Source: Sphingomonas oligoaromativorans (GTDB lineage: Bacteria > Pseudomonadota > Alphaproteobacteria > Sphingomonadales > Sphingomonadaceae). Taken from it: 64,000 nt of DNA. The position numbers were made by a program, and so were the translations under genes. Below, piece after piece: positions 7,726 to 17,174 of this stretch. A model generated the notes under the pieces. That model was not told where the DNA came from, made no database searches, and was given only the letters and a program-made list of their open reading frames with translations. The DNA is taken from contig NZ_JAASQK010000004.1 of assembly GCF_011762195.1 (NCBI RefSeq), forward strand, positions 370,307 through 434,306. The letters are read 5' to 3'. How positions within the stretch are numbered: position 1 is the stretch's first letter; each line of letters starts with the position of its first letter.

Positions 7726-8886
7726 TCATATATTGATCGGCAATCGTACCCGTTGCCGTTTTCGATCGCTCCGTAGGATGACTCGATCAATCTCTTGTCT
7801 GTACATTTCCGTGACGATTTTTTCGTGGAAACTGGCCTCAATATGAATGCGACCGGCATCGCCCATGGCCTTTCGACCTGCGGATGACAGGCGGAGCATC
7901 GCTTCCATCCTGTCCGCGAGATCGATGGTATCGCGTGGTCGGCAGAGAAATCCGGTGGCGCCCTCTATGATGACGTCGCGACATCCGGGCACGTCGGTTG
8001 CGATCGCGGGACGCGCCATCGCGGCCGCTTCGATCAGCACGCGGGGCAGGCCTTCACGATAGGAGGGCAGAACGACGCAGTCGGCGCGCGCCAGGGCCGG
8101 CCGGACGTCGTCCATCGTGCCGAGATAGTCGATGATGCCCTCGTCGATCCATTGCTGGAGCATTTCCCGCCCGATCGCCGTTCTGTTGGGGATGTCGAGG
8201 GAGCCCAGAAGCTCGAAGCGGACGTCGCGGTGATGGTGCCGCAAGCGACGCGCCGCTTCGACATATTCCAGCACGCCCTTGTCCCGGATCAGCCGGGCGA
8301 CCATCAGGAAGCGAACGGGATTGCCCGGCGGCTCGGGATAGGTCGAGGGATCGAACCATGTCGTGTCGATCCCGGAGCCGGGGATGCGTTGCGCTTGTTC
8401 CGGCCGGACGATCCCTCGTTCGATGAACAAGGCCCGGTCCGCCTCGTTCTGGAAGAAGATGGTGGCTGAGCGGCGTAGGCCTGGACGATAGAGAGAGCGG
8501 GCCACCGCCGTAAGCCAGCCGGGCCGAAGGAAGGCTGTCCCCAGCCCGGAGATGTTGTTGATGCACGGTATGCCGCAGAGCGCGGCGGCGAGTGATCCAT
8601 AGATATTCGGCTTGATCGTCCAGCCGAGGAAGATGTCCGGCCGCTCACGCCGCATCAGTTCCCAATAGCGAAGGAAAAGCCACGCATCCCGGACGATGGA
8701 GGTGCCGGCGCCGTCGATCGGCAGAGCGATGGGGCGGACGCCGAGTTGCCGGAGCTTCGGAAATGTTCCGTCGTCACCGGCTGCGGCGATCACCTCATGC
8801 CCGTCCGCGATCAGGGCGCGGACGAGGCCCGCCCGGAAGTTGAGGATGTTCCAGCCTTGGTTCGCGGACATCAGCACTCGAGGCAT
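7726..8886 (-). CDS. Glycosyltransferase family 4 (EPS)
   Basis: A 386-residue GT-B fold glycosyltransferase starting MPRVLMSANQGWNILNFRAGL. The C-terminal donor-binding domain has RFLMVARLIRDKGVLEYVEAARRL, then ARADCVVLPSYREGLPRVLIEAAAMARPAIATDVPGC, the E-x7-E motif of GT4 enzymes. The N-terminal part GWTIKPNIYGSLAAALCGIPCINNISGLGTAFL is characteristic of a subgroup that transfers N-acetyl sugars or fucose in polysaccharide clusters. Donor and acceptor cannot be read out. The ATG at 8886 overlaps the end of the EpsG-like gene by 16 bp, which suggests translational coupling. Confidence 0.87.
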   Translation of the reverse strand: MPRVLMSANQGWNILNFRAGLVRALIADGHEVIAAAGDDGTFPKLRQLGVRPIALPIDGAGTSIVRDAWLFLRYWELMRRERPDIFLGWTIKPNIYGSLAAALCGIPCINNISGLGTAFLRPGWLTAVARSLYRPGLRRSATIFFQNEADRALFIERGIVRPEQAQRIPGSGIDTTWFDPSTYPEPPGNPVRFLMVARLIRDKGVLEYVEAARRLRHHHRDVRFELLGSLDIPNRTAIGREMLQQWIDEGIIDYLGTMDDVRPALARADCVVLPSYREGLPRVLIEAAAMARPAIATDVPGCRDVIIEGATGFLCRPRDTIDLADRMEAMLRLSSAGRKAMGDAGRIHIEASFHEKIVTEMYRQEIDRVILRSDRKRQRVRLPINI

Positions 8887-9944
8887 ATGCCGTCTTCGAA
8901 GAAATAGGATCGATAAGGCAGCCAATATTCGACGTTCACCGCGAAGGTGAGCCAGACGAAGAAGGCCAGTGCGTAGCCCAAGATCACGGCGACGGTGACG
9001 AGGCTTTTCATCCTGCGGTTCCCGGCGAAGGCATCCGGGAGGCGGCAATAGACGAAGCATTGGACCGGGATCAGATACAGGCCGAGCCGGTCGATCACCG
9101 TCGACGATGGAGAAAAGAAGAGGGCGACGAACGCCACGATGGCGGCGAGGCTCAGCCCTTTCCACACGCTGCGTTCCCGATCGTTCAGCTCGAACCGGCC
9201 GGGAAAGGCGAGGAAGATCGCAGCCGGCAATGCCGTCATCGCGAGGCGCACCATCGCGCCTGAGGAGGACATCTCGCTGTCGATATAGTTCACCACATAG
9301 GTATCGGCATGAGCCAGCAGGATGGCGCGCGCCAGCAACCCCAGCGAAGCGAGGCCGAGCAGCCCTTGCAGCAGGATGTTCCGCGTCATCACCATCACGC
9401 CGAGCGGCAGCAGGATCAGCACCGTCGAATGGAACAGCGCGCCGCAGCACACCCAAGCGCAATAGCGGAGCGTGCGCCCCTCCTTCAACGATACCAACCC
9501 CATGAGCAGGAAGGAGATCGCCATCCCCTGCCGGATGTAGCCCATGCCCATCACCACGACGAGATAAGGCACGGCGACCGCAAGGCAGAGCCAGGGGCGC
9601 GGCTGGTGGATGCAGAAACGGGTGAGGGCGATCCCCATCAATACCCCGCTCGCCGCCGTTATCAGGAGCAATCCGAGGCTGGTATGCGCGGCATAGGTGA
9701 TGAGCAGGGAGAAGCCGGGGTCGCCCAGCGGAGAGAAGTGCGTGGGATACCACAGCGCCTGCTCCACCATGCGACTGTAATTGCCCCAATCGCCACCGGT
9801 CTCCCACCGGAAGCCGATGAGGAGGATCAGCCCCAGCATCGCGAATATCCATGCGAAGCCGAAGCGCTGGCGATGTCGTTCGTCCGATTGCTCGACGAGG
9901 GCCATAGCCGAGGGGAAAGCGAACATCAGCCAGTAGATCAGCAT
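8871..9944 (-). CDS. EpsG family membrane protein (putative polysaccharide polymerase)
   Basis: A highly hydrophobic protein of about 357 residues with roughly nine to ten membrane segments. It shows GFRWETGGDWGNYSRMVEQA (about residues 43-62), the conserved region of the EpsG family (PF14897), and GYIRQGMAISFLLMGLVSLKEGR with FHSTVLILLP, also typical. EpsG/Wzy-like proteins are thought to polymerise lipid-linked repeat units in the periplasm. A second polymerase or ligase candidate lies at 20788-22110. The start is either ATG 9944 (chosen) or ATG 9956; both overlap the end of asnB by 7 or 19 bp. Confidence 0.82.
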   Translation of the reverse strand: MLIYWLMFAFPSAMALVEQSDERHRQRFGFAWIFAMLGLILLIGFRWETGGDWGNYSRMVEQALWYPTHFSPLGDPGFSLLITYAAHTSLGLLLITAASGVLMGIALTRFCIHQPRPWLCLAVAVPYLVVVMGMGYIRQGMAISFLLMGLVSLKEGRTLRYCAWVCCGALFHSTVLILLPLGVMVMTRNILLQGLLGLASLGLLARAILLAHADTYVVNYIDSEMSSSGAMVRLAMTALPAAIFLAFPGRFELNDRERSVWKGLSLAAIVAFVALFFSPSSTVIDRLGLYLIPVQCFVYCRLPDAFAGNRRMKSLVTVAVILGYALAFFVWLTFAVNVEYWLPYRSYFFEDGICLEC

Positions 9945-11869
9945 GTCGCCGCCCATGCCCGGTACATGAGGATGCCCCAGAGCGAGGGTGTCCAGTCATG
10001 TGAGCCGCGCTGATGCTCGGCCCATCGCTGCCCTATCCTCGCGGCATCGAGCAGGGGATCGTCGCGGAGCGCATCCCCCAGCAGGGCCTCTCCCCAGTCG
10101 CGCAGCTCCGCGCGCAGCCATTGGCCGAGCGGCAGCGCGAAGCCGGCCTTGGGGCGGTCGATCAGCGTGTCGGGCAGATGGCGTCGCAGGATCTGCCGGA
10201 GAACCCATTTGCCCTGGCCTTCGCGCTTCTTGAAGGCGATCGGAGTGCGCCAGGCCTGCTCCACGACGTGATGATCGAGAAAGGGTGCGCGGGCCTCCAG
10301 GCCGGCGGACATGCTCGCGCGATCGAGCTTGGTGAGGATGTCGCCGGGCAGATAACCGATCATATCCCACCGCATCATCCGTTCCTCCGGCACGCGGCCG
10401 GCGGCGGCGTGCTCGTTCAGCAGGGACGGCACGGGGAAAGTCGCGCGGATCGGCAGGCCGTCCTGCCATTCCTCGGTGGCGGCACGATAGATGTCGATGG
10501 TCCGTGCGGGTGTCTGCAACATTCGGCCGATCTTGTGCGCCTTGACGCCCGCCATCGGGATCGCCCGCGCCAGCCGGTCCCAGCGCTCCGGGGCGATGGC
10601 GGTGATCGTGGAACCGATCGACCGGCGGAGAGGGCCGGGCAGTGCCTCCGCCATGCTCCAAAGCCTCTGTGGAAAGAGATAGCGGTTGTAGCCGCAGAAC
10701 AGTTCGTCTCCGCCGTCGCCGGATAGCGCGACGGTGACGGATTGCCGCGCCATGCGGCTCAGCAGGACGGAAGGAAGCTGTGAGGAGTCCGCGAAGGGTT
10801 CGTCGTAGATGGTGGGGATATCGGGGATGATCGCGAGGATGTCCGACGGATCGACCTGGAGTTCGCTATGTTCGGTGCCGAGATGATCCGCGACCGCACG
10901 GGCAAAAGGCGCCTCGTCAAAGCCCGCCTCCCGAAAGCCGATGGTGAAGGTCCGCACCGGCCGATCCGAAATCTCGCGCATCATCGCGACGATGGTCGAG
11001 GAATCGATCCCTCCCGAAAGGAAGGCTCCGACCGGCATGTCCGCCATGCTCTGCCGTAGCACGGCGTCGCGCAGACAGGCATGGACGCGATCGATCGCTT
11101 CCGCGGCGTCCACCCTTTCGTCATTACCTCGATCGAGCATCGCATCCAGCGACCAGAAGCGCTCGCAACGGATGCCCACTGACAGATCGCGATCATCGGC
11201 ACGGGGCGGTTCGCCTGAAGGATGGCCGAGCGCTTCAGCATCCAGCGTCACGATTGTGCCGGGCTCCACCTTGAAGACATGCCGGAAGATCGACCAGGGC
11301 GCCGGGACATAATTGTATCGCAGATAGAGCGACAGGGCCTGAGGGGAGACTTCCGCCCGAAAATGGGGCGCAGCCCGGAGCGCCTTCAGCTCCGAACCGA
11401 ACAGGATCGCATCCTCCGTCCAGCCGAAATAGAGCGGTTTCTCCCCGATCCGATCCCGGGCGAGCGCGAGCGTTCGGGTCTGCCTGTCCCATAGCGCCAG
11501 CGCGAACATGCCGGTCGATCGGGCCAGCGCACCGGCCAGCCCCCAGCGCGCAATGGCGTGGAGCAGCGTCTCGGTATCGGAGCGGCCGCGCCATTCGAAC
11601 TCGCCGAGCTGTTGCCGAAGGCTTGGATGGTTATAGATTTCGCCGTTGAAGCTCAGCACGAAGCGACCGCAGGGCGACAGCATCGGCTGATGCCCCGCCG
11701 GCGATGGATCGATGATCGACAACCTGCGATGGGCGATCGCGATGCCGGCGTCCGGGTCCGCCCAGACGCCGGCATCGTCCGGCCCGCGATGGGACAGCGT
11801 GTCCGCCATGGTGCGGGCATCGGCGGCATGGACGGAGCCGCGTGTCCACAAACCTGCGACGCCGCACAT
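9938..11869 (-). CDS. asnB: Asparagine synthase (glutamine-hydrolysing)
   Basis: A 643-residue class II amidotransferase. Met is followed by Cys2 (MCGVAGLW), the glutaminase nucleophile, and the N-terminal domain carries LSHRGPDDAG, SFNGEIYNH and GRSDTETLL. The synthetase domain has the ATP loop FLSGGIDSSTIVAMM and the second motif LSGDGGDELFCGYNRY, both intact, and KLDRASMSAGLEARAPFLDH. It would make asparagine or amidate a uronic acid on a nucleotide sugar or repeat unit; in EPS loci such genes (XrtA-type or WbpS-like) often do the latter. Start is fixed by the need for Cys at position 2. It heads the minus-strand EPS operon 5333-11869 and is divergent from the glycosyltransferase at 12039. 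Confidence 0.92.
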   Translation of the reverse strand: MCGVAGLWTRGSVHAADARTMADTLSHRGPDDAGVWADPDAGIAIAHRRLSIIDPSPAGHQPMLSPCGRFVLSFNGEIYNHPSLRQQLGEFEWRGRSDTETLLHAIARWGLAGALARSTGMFALALWDRQTRTLALARDRIGEKPLYFGWTEDAILFGSELKALRAAPHFRAEVSPQALSLYLRYNYVPAPWSIFRHVFKVEPGTIVTLDAEALGHPSGEPPRADDRDLSVGIRCERFWSLDAMLDRGNDERVDAAEAIDRVHACLRDAVLRQSMADMPVGAFLSGGIDSSTIVAMMREISDRPVRTFTIGFREAGFDEAPFARAVADHLGTEHSELQVDPSDILAIIPDIPTIYDEPFADSSQLPSVLLSRMARQSVTVALSGDGGDELFCGYNRYLFPQRLWSMAEALPGPLRRSIGSTITAIAPERWDRLARAIPMAGVKAHKIGRMLQTPARTIDIYRAATEEWQDGLPIRATFPVPSLLNEHAAAGRVPEERMMRWDMIGYLPGDILTKLDRASMSAGLEARAPFLDHHVVEQAWRTPIAFKKREGQGKWVLRQILRRHLPDTLIDRPKAGFALPLGQWLRAELRDWGEALLGDALRDDPLLDAARIGQRWAEHQRGSHDWTPSLWGILMYRAWAATC

Positions 11870-12038
11870 ATGCCGAGCCCCCGCAACGCACACGAACCGA
11901 AATGGAAGGAGCCTCAGCGAAAGAGAAATGTCCAGTCGCCTTGATCGGGAATATTGCCCCTGGGATCGACCGATCCCGCCGGGCACGGGGATATCGGAAG
12001 AATTACCCTAAATCTGGCGGAGTTTGTCTTGGTGGAGG

Positions 12039-13196
12039 ATGTCTCAGACCGCCATATGGAAGCTCGTTTCGGCGGCGGGCTTGCGTCGGATGCAGGGGTT
12101 GAGAATTGCGGTCGTCACGCCGCGCTATACGATTTCCGGGGTCTCGCTCGCCCAATGGCGCTTTGCGGCGGCGTTGGCGCGGCGCGGGCATCGAGTGGAC
12201 CTCATCGTCGGCCGATGCGACGAGGATCTCGATGTTCCCGATGCGCCGGGCGTGGCGATCCATGTGCTGGGCGTGGAACGGACGCTCGGAATGGCGAAGC
12301 CGCTTTTCCGCTACCTTCGACGCGAACGGCCCGACGTGCTGTTTTCGGCGGAGGACCATCTCAACACCGTCCTGCTCGCGACCGCCATCATGGCGCGCTC
12401 GGGCGCCCGGATCAGCGGGTCGTCGCGGGTATCGCCGTTCGATACCTATTCTGACAGGCTCTTCACCAAGCGCTGGGCGCTGAAATGGTGCGCGCGCGCC
12501 GTGGCATGGCGAGCGGACGCGCTGACATGCGTCTCGCAGGATATGGTCGGGCAATATCGCACGCTGTTCCCGCATGGTCGCCAGGTCTGCGTCTACAACA
12601 TCCTCGACGAGCCGGCCGCGCGGGCGCGGATGACGGAACCGGTCGAGGACGAATGGTTCAAGGGCGACGGCGGGTCGATCATCGTCGCGGCGGGAATGCT
12701 GGCGCCATGGAAGGGGTTTGGCGATCTCATCGAGGCCATGGCCCTGCTGCTACGGTCCGGCCGGCGGGCGCGGCTGGTCATCCTGGGCGAAGGCCCCCTA
12801 AGGAGCGAACTGGAACAGCGTATCTCGCAACTCGGGATCGCGGAGCATGTCTGTTTGCCCGGCCGCGTTGAAAATCCTCTCAAATATTTCGCGAAAGCCG
12901 ATCTGTTCGTCCTGTCATCACACGTCGAGGGGCTCCCCAACGTGCTTGTCGAGGCGATGCTGTGCGGCTGCACGCCGGTGGCCACCTGCTGCCCGACCGG
13001 GCCTCGCGAAGTGTTGCAGGATGGGCGCTTCGGCTATCTGGTTCCGGTTGGCGATCCGGTCCGGTTGGCGGAGGGGATGGCGGAGGCGCTCGATCGGCCG
13101 ATCCCACCGGAAGAACTCGCCCGCGCCGTGGCGCCCTTTGAGGAAACGGCCGTGATCCGGCGGCATTTCGAGTTGCTGGGTCTCGACGGCGGCTGA
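12039..13196 (+). CDS. Glycosyltransferase family 4 (EPS)
   Basis: A GT4 enzyme of about 385 residues. The N-terminal fold starts at LRIAVVTPRYTISGVSLAQWRFAAALARRGHRVDLIVG. The donor domain shows IIVAAGMLAPWKGFGDLIEAMALL, LVILGEGPLRSELEQR, and FAKADLFVLSSHVEGLPNVLVEAMLCGCTPVATCCPTGPREVL, the family's nucleotide-sugar site. It is a cytoplasmic transferase adding a sugar to the lipid-linked repeat unit; specificity unknown. The start is unsure: ATG 12039, ATG 12090 (which would give MQGLRIAVVTP) and TTG 12024 are all in frame. It is divergent from asnB and followed two bases later by another GT4 gene. Confidence 0.85.
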   Translation: MSQTAIWKLVSAAGLRRMQGLRIAVVTPRYTISGVSLAQWRFAAALARRGHRVDLIVGRCDEDLDVPDAPGVAIHVLGVERTLGMAKPLFRYLRRERPDVLFSAEDHLNTVLLATAIMARSGARISGSSRVSPFDTYSDRLFTKRWALKWCARAVAWRADALTCVSQDMVGQYRTLFPHGRQVCVYNILDEPAARARMTEPVEDEWFKGDGGSIIVAAGMLAPWKGFGDLIEAMALLLRSGRRARLVILGEGPLRSELEQRISQLGIAEHVCLPGRVENPLKYFAKADLFVLSSHVEGLPNVLVEAMLCGCTPVATCCPTGPREVLQDGRFGYLVPVGDPVRLAEGMAEALDRPIPPEELARAVAPFEETAVIRRHFELLGLDGG

Positions 13197-13198
13197 CG

Positions 13199-14344
13199 AT
13201 GCGCATCGGGCTCAACGCGACCTGTTTCAACGATCGCCCTTCCGGTGCGAACCGACGCTTCTTTTCGATCTACGGGGAGGTGATCCGCCAGAACCCGGAA
13301 ATCGAGTTTTTCATCTACGAAGCCGCCGATTACCCCGCGGCGCGCCACTTCTCGGGGGCCGCGAACGTGATCGCCCGGCCCACCCCGCTGCCGAGCGTCG
13401 GTCGTATCGAGCGGACGCTGAGGGGGGCGGCCTTCTGGCCCAGGACACTCCCGGCGGACGGGCTGGACCTGTTCGAGACATTCAGCCTGCCAGTCATCAT
13501 CGGCGCGCCTTGTCCGATGCTGCTGACGATCCACGACCTTCGGCCGATCCGCAGGGAGGAGCCTTTGATCGCGCGGCTGATGGCGAAGGCGGTGCTGCAT
13601 CATGGTTTCTCGGCCGCCCGGCATGTGATCGCGGTGTCGGAAACGGTGAAGGACGAGATTTCCTCCATCCGTCGCGGGGTCGCCGTATCGACGGTGTATA
13701 ACGGCATCGACGTCGGCGCGTTCGCTACGCCCGATATGGGCTGTCGTTGGGCCGTGCCGCAGGAGTTTCTGCTGAGCGTGGGCCATATCGAACCGCGAAA
13801 GAATTTCGGCCTGCTGGTGGATGCGGTGGCGTTGCTGCGTGCGCAGGGGCTGGCGCGGCCCCTCGTCCTCGTCGGTCGCGATGGCGGAGGGATGGCGACG
13901 CTCCGGCGGCGGATCGCGGGGCAGGGGGTGGGCGATCTCGTCACGATCATCGAGGATGCGGACCATGGTGCCGTGCGGGCGCTGTACGAGCGCTGCCGCA
14001 TGGTCGCTGTCCCGTCGCGTTACGAGGGGTTCGGGATACCGCTGCTCGAAGCCATGGCCGCGCGCCGGGCTCTGGTGACGAGCGATATCCCCGTCTTTCG
14101 GGAACTCACCGAAGAGTGGGGAACCTGCTTCCCCGTCGACGATGCGAAAGCCGCCGCTGTTGTGATCGAACGCATCTGGAGCGATGCCGGGGAGAGGGCG
14201 CGGCTCGTTGCCCATGGGGCAGAGCGGGTGAAGAGCTTCGATATCGAGACGCCTGCGCGGCGCATCGGCGCACTCTATCGGGAACTGGCAAGCGCATCGG
14301 CCATCCGCTCGCGCGCGGACGTAAAGGAGTGGAAGCGCTCATAG
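13199..14344 (+). CDS. Glycosyltransferase family 4 (EPS)
   Basis: A 381-residue GT4 enzyme starting MRIGLNATCFNDRPSGANRRF, the layout of mannosyltransferase-like members. It has ARHVIAVSETVKDEI, VYNGIDVGAF, FLLSVGHIEPRKNFGLLVDAVALL, and VPSRYEGFGIPLLEAMAARRALVTSDIPVFREL. It follows the previous GT4 gene with a two-base gap. The last 70 bp overlap the 3' end of the opposite-strand glycosyltransferase at 14275-15363, and the final residues (SASAIRSRADVKEWKRS) look like antisense read-through. Confidence 0.86.
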   Translation: MRIGLNATCFNDRPSGANRRFFSIYGEVIRQNPEIEFFIYEAADYPAARHFSGAANVIARPTPLPSVGRIERTLRGAAFWPRTLPADGLDLFETFSLPVIIGAPCPMLLTIHDLRPIRREEPLIARLMAKAVLHHGFSAARHVIAVSETVKDEISSIRRGVAVSTVYNGIDVGAFATPDMGCRWAVPQEFLLSVGHIEPRKNFGLLVDAVALLRAQGLARPLVLVGRDGGGMATLRRRIAGQGVGDLVTIIEDADHGAVRALYERCRMVAVPSRYEGFGIPLLEAMAARRALVTSDIPVFRELTEEWGTCFPVDDAKAAAVVIERIWSDAGERARLVAHGAERVKSFDIETPARRIGALYRELASASAIRSRADVKEWKRS

Positions 14345-15363
14345 AGCGCCCTCAGCGCCGGATCGAAGGCGGGCAGATCGAGGGTGGCGGCGTGCCGGAT
14401 CGCTTGGGCGAAGCTTCCGGCATCGCGGCACAGATCGCCTGACGCGAGAACCGCCGGGCCATAACCTGAAAAGGCTTCCGCCGTGCCGATCACCCGCTTG
14501 CCGTGCATCAGCGCCTCGGCGACCTTGGTCTTCATGCCAGACCCGCCGAGGATGGGCGCGATCACGACATGCGCGGCGCGATACCAGGGTGCGAGATCGG
14601 CCACTTGGCCCACAAGACAGGCATCGCGTTCCCGGCACAGGTCACGCAGCCTCTCCATTCCGCGGCCGACGATCACCGTCTTCAGCCCGGCTTGCGGCGC
14701 GACCTTCCGCAGATACCAGCGGATGCCATCGATATTCGCATAAAAGCCGCCTCCGACAAACAAGGCGTAGCGCTCCTTCGGCATGTCGGCGGAGATTTCC
14801 TCCTCCTCCCTGTAGCTGTCGGCGATCGCCAGAGGCAGAACAGCGTCGGGCATACGGCCGTGGAGACGCCGCATGATCCGCCCGTCGCGTTCGCTGAGGC
14901 AAAAGAGGATGTCGCTCGACCGAACGGCGGACCGCTCGGCCAGGGCGTTGGCGAGCAGGACGGCGGCGGCCTTGGGCGTGCGATGAGAGCGGAGCGCGCC
15001 GAAGAAGAAGCTCGTCTCGACATTGTGGCAGAAGGTGATGATGCGGACGCCCGGCCGCCGCCGGCGGATCGCACGGGCGAGGCCGCCGAGGTTCGAGCCA
15101 TCGAGGAAGACCTGGCCCATGTTGCGTTCCCCCACGATCCGATCGATGGCCGCGATGCTGTGATCGTCGATGCCGTCGATATGCCCGTGCAGAAGCGCGG
15201 GCTGCCGGCGAACCTTCGCAGCCGACAGTCGGTAACGCAGCAGGCGATCGCCATGGAGATCGGTCAGGATCGCCAGGTTCATGGCGGAAACCATGTCCCG
15301 GCCACCTCGGATCATGGTTTCATCGAGCGGGCTGACCAGCAGGATCGGGCGTTCGTCCCTCAA
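14275..15363 (-). CDS. Glycosyltransferase (GT-B, GT4-like)
   Basis: A 362-residue protein with a GT-B fold. Visible parts are RIITFCHNVETSFFFGALRSHRTPKAA (acceptor domain), SDILFCLSERDGRIM, and in the C-terminal domain ALFVGGGFYANIDGIRWYLRKVAPQ and APILGGSGMKTKVAEALMHGKRVIGTAEAFSGY, which match the Glyco_trans_1_4 type. The start codon is TTG at 15363, overlapping the ABC transporter stop in a TTGA arrangement, so it should be translated by coupling. ATG codons at residues 17, 24 and 28 are alternatives. The sugar specificity is unknown. Confidence 0.8.
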   Translation of the reverse strand: MRDERPILLVSPLDETMIRGGRDMVSAMNLAILTDLHGDRLLRYRLSAAKVRRQPALLHGHIDGIDDHSIAAIDRIVGERNMGQVFLDGSNLGGLARAIRRRRPGVRIITFCHNVETSFFFGALRSHRTPKAAAVLLANALAERSAVRSSDILFCLSERDGRIMRRLHGRMPDAVLPLAIADSYREEEEISADMPKERYALFVGGGFYANIDGIRWYLRKVAPQAGLKTVIVGRGMERLRDLCRERDACLVGQVADLAPWYRAAHVVIAPILGGSGMKTKVAEALMHGKRVIGTAEAFSGYGPAVLASGDLCRDAGSFAQAIRHAATLDLPAFDPALRALYERFHSFTSARERMADALASSR

Positions 15364-17174
15364 ACGCCCGACCAGCCCGCCAGAATGGCGTCATAGGATC
15401 CGATGGCCCGGATGCGTCCGCCGTCGAGATGGATGATCCGGTCGCACATCCGCAGAGACGAGACACGGTGCGCGATCGAGATGATGGTGAGATCCCGGGA
15501 AAGCCCAGCCAGCGCGGCCATCACCGAGGCCTCCGTCTCGCCATCGAGCGCACTGGTCGCCTCGTCGAGCACGAGGATGGCGGCGCGCTTGTAGAGAGCC
15601 CGAGCAATGCCGATCCGTTGCCGTTGTCCGCCCGACAGGCGGATGCCCCGCTCGCCGACCAGCGAGTCATAGCCGCACGGCAGGCTCGCGATGAAATCGT
15701 GCAGATCCGCCTTGCGGGCGGCATCCTCGATGCGTGCCATGTCGACCATCGTATCTTCACGGCCAAAGGCGATATTGTTCGCGATCGAACAGTCGGCGAG
15801 GAACAGCGCCTGCGGCACATGGGCGATCTGCGACTGCCAGCCGTGCTTCCGTGACGCCGCTAGCGTCCGCCCGTCAACCTCCATGCGCCCGGCAGTGGGA
15901 TCGAGCAGACCCATGACGACATCCACGAGCGTGCTCTTCCCGCTTCCCGATTTGCCGATGATCCCGATCCGCATCCCCCGATGGATGGTGAGCGAGATGT
16001 CCCGCAGGACGGGGGCGGTACAGCCCGGATAGGTGTAGCCCACCGCCTTCAGCTCAAGTGCGGTCTCGAAACGGACGGACGCATGGGGCTGCTCGTCCGC
16101 CTGCTGCGGCATTTCGAGCAGCGCGGCGACCTCCTCTATCGCGCTTCGATTGCCATGGATCTGGGACCAGCTAAAATAGATCTGCTGCACCAGCGGGAGC
16201 AGCCTTTGCGCACCCAGTGCCAGCGCGCCCAGCATCGGCAGCGCCGCGACGAGTCCGCCCGGCCGGCCCCCGACATAGGCTGTCAGCACCGCGATCAGCA
16301 CCACGCCACCCGCTTCCACGACATAACGCGGTGCCGCGCCGATGAAATGATTGGAAGCCTGCGCGTGGCGGAAGCGGGCGTCGATCCGGCGGAACTTCGC
16401 GAGGAACATCGCCTGTGACCGGTCGAGCAGCACGTCCCTGATGCCGCCGAGCCCCTCCTGAAGGGTCTGCACGCGCGCGTGGAGCATCTCCGTAATCACA
16501 TCGGCGTTGCGATAGAGCCTGCGCCGGCTGACGAGGCTCACCAGCACATAGAGCAAGCCGAAGCACGCACCCGCGACGATCGACATCCCCGGCGCAACCG
16601 CCAGCAGCGCGGCAAAGACGAACAGCGAGACGAGCGCCGCCGTCGCCCCCTGCATGGCGGGCAACAGGACGGCACCCAGCAGATGCTGCACCTTCTCGAT
16701 GCTGGCGATGGTCCGGCTGCTGTTATGCACGATATGGAAGTCGTAGGGCTGATGCAGCGTGCGCGCGTAGATCTCGCCGGCCAGATCATGGGCCATAGCG
16801 AACACGAAGTTCTGGCTGACATGCACAAGGGTCAACCGAAGGATGGCGGAAAGGATCGCGACGAGGATCAGCAGAGCCGCGGAGAAGCCCACCATGCCAA
16901 GGCCGCTTGCCTGACCGGCGGCTCGGGCGAAGGCGATGGCAAGCGGATAATGCCTGGCTCCCGCGCCGCTTACGGCCGCAAGGAAGGGCAGCACCGCGCC
17001 GACGGTCACAAGTTCGGCAAAGGCTCCGATCACCATCAGCACGAGTGTCGCCATCAGGTCACGACGGCGGCGGTCGTCGAGATGGGCATAGACGATGCCC
17101 GCCGCCCGCCACGCGCTTCGGCGACGGGGCGGCGCCACGCGGGTGGCAGGGTCGACAGGCGAACGCGCCGTCAC
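15360..17174 (-). CDS. ABC transporter, fused permease-ATPase (PglK/MsbA-like flippase)
   Basis: A 604-residue half-transporter of the type I exporter class. The membrane domain (residues about 35-320) has six hydrophobic segments. The ATPase domain has IGIIGKSGSGKSTLVDVVMGLL (Walker A), a Q-loop VPQALFLADCSIANNIAFG, the ABC signature LSGGQRQRIGIARAL, Walker B AAILVLDEATSALD, and the H-loop SIAHRVSSL. Within an EPS cluster it is best read as a flippase for lipid-linked oligosaccharide (PglK-like). The start is a GTG at 17174 that overlaps the previous stop (GTGA), giving a basic cytoplasmic N-terminus. A separate Wzx-like flippase lies at 39105-40478. Confidence 0.9.
   Translation of the reverse strand: MTARSPVDPATRVAPPRRRSAWRAAGIVYAHLDDRRRRDLMATLVLMVIGAFAELVTVGAVLPFLAAVSGAGARHYPLAIAFARAAGQASGLGMVGFSAALLILVAILSAILRLTLVHVSQNFVFAMAHDLAGEIYARTLHQPYDFHIVHNSSRTIASIEKVQHLLGAVLLPAMQGATAALVSLFVFAALLAVAPGMSIVAGACFGLLYVLVSLVSRRRLYRNADVITEMLHARVQTLQEGLGGIRDVLLDRSQAMFLAKFRRIDARFRHAQASNHFIGAAPRYVVEAGGVVLIAVLTAYVGGRPGGLVAALPMLGALALGAQRLLPLVQQIYFSWSQIHGNRSAIEEVAALLEMPQQADEQPHASVRFETALELKAVGYTYPGCTAPVLRDISLTIHRGMRIGIIGKSGSGKSTLVDVVMGLLDPTAGRMEVDGRTLAASRKHGWQSQIAHVPQALFLADCSIANNIAFGREDTMVDMARIEDAARKADLHDFIASLPCGYDSLVGERGIRLSGGQRQRIGIARALYKRAAILVLDEATSALDGETEASVMAALAGLSRDLTIISIAHRVSSLRMCDRIIHLDGGRIRAIGSYDAILAGWSGV

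Noticed and set aside
11962..11977. Inverted repeat GGGATCG-AC-CGATCCC between asnB and a GT4 gene as an operator
   Set aside because: Short and GC-rich; such repeats are expected by chance here and no matching regulator is present.
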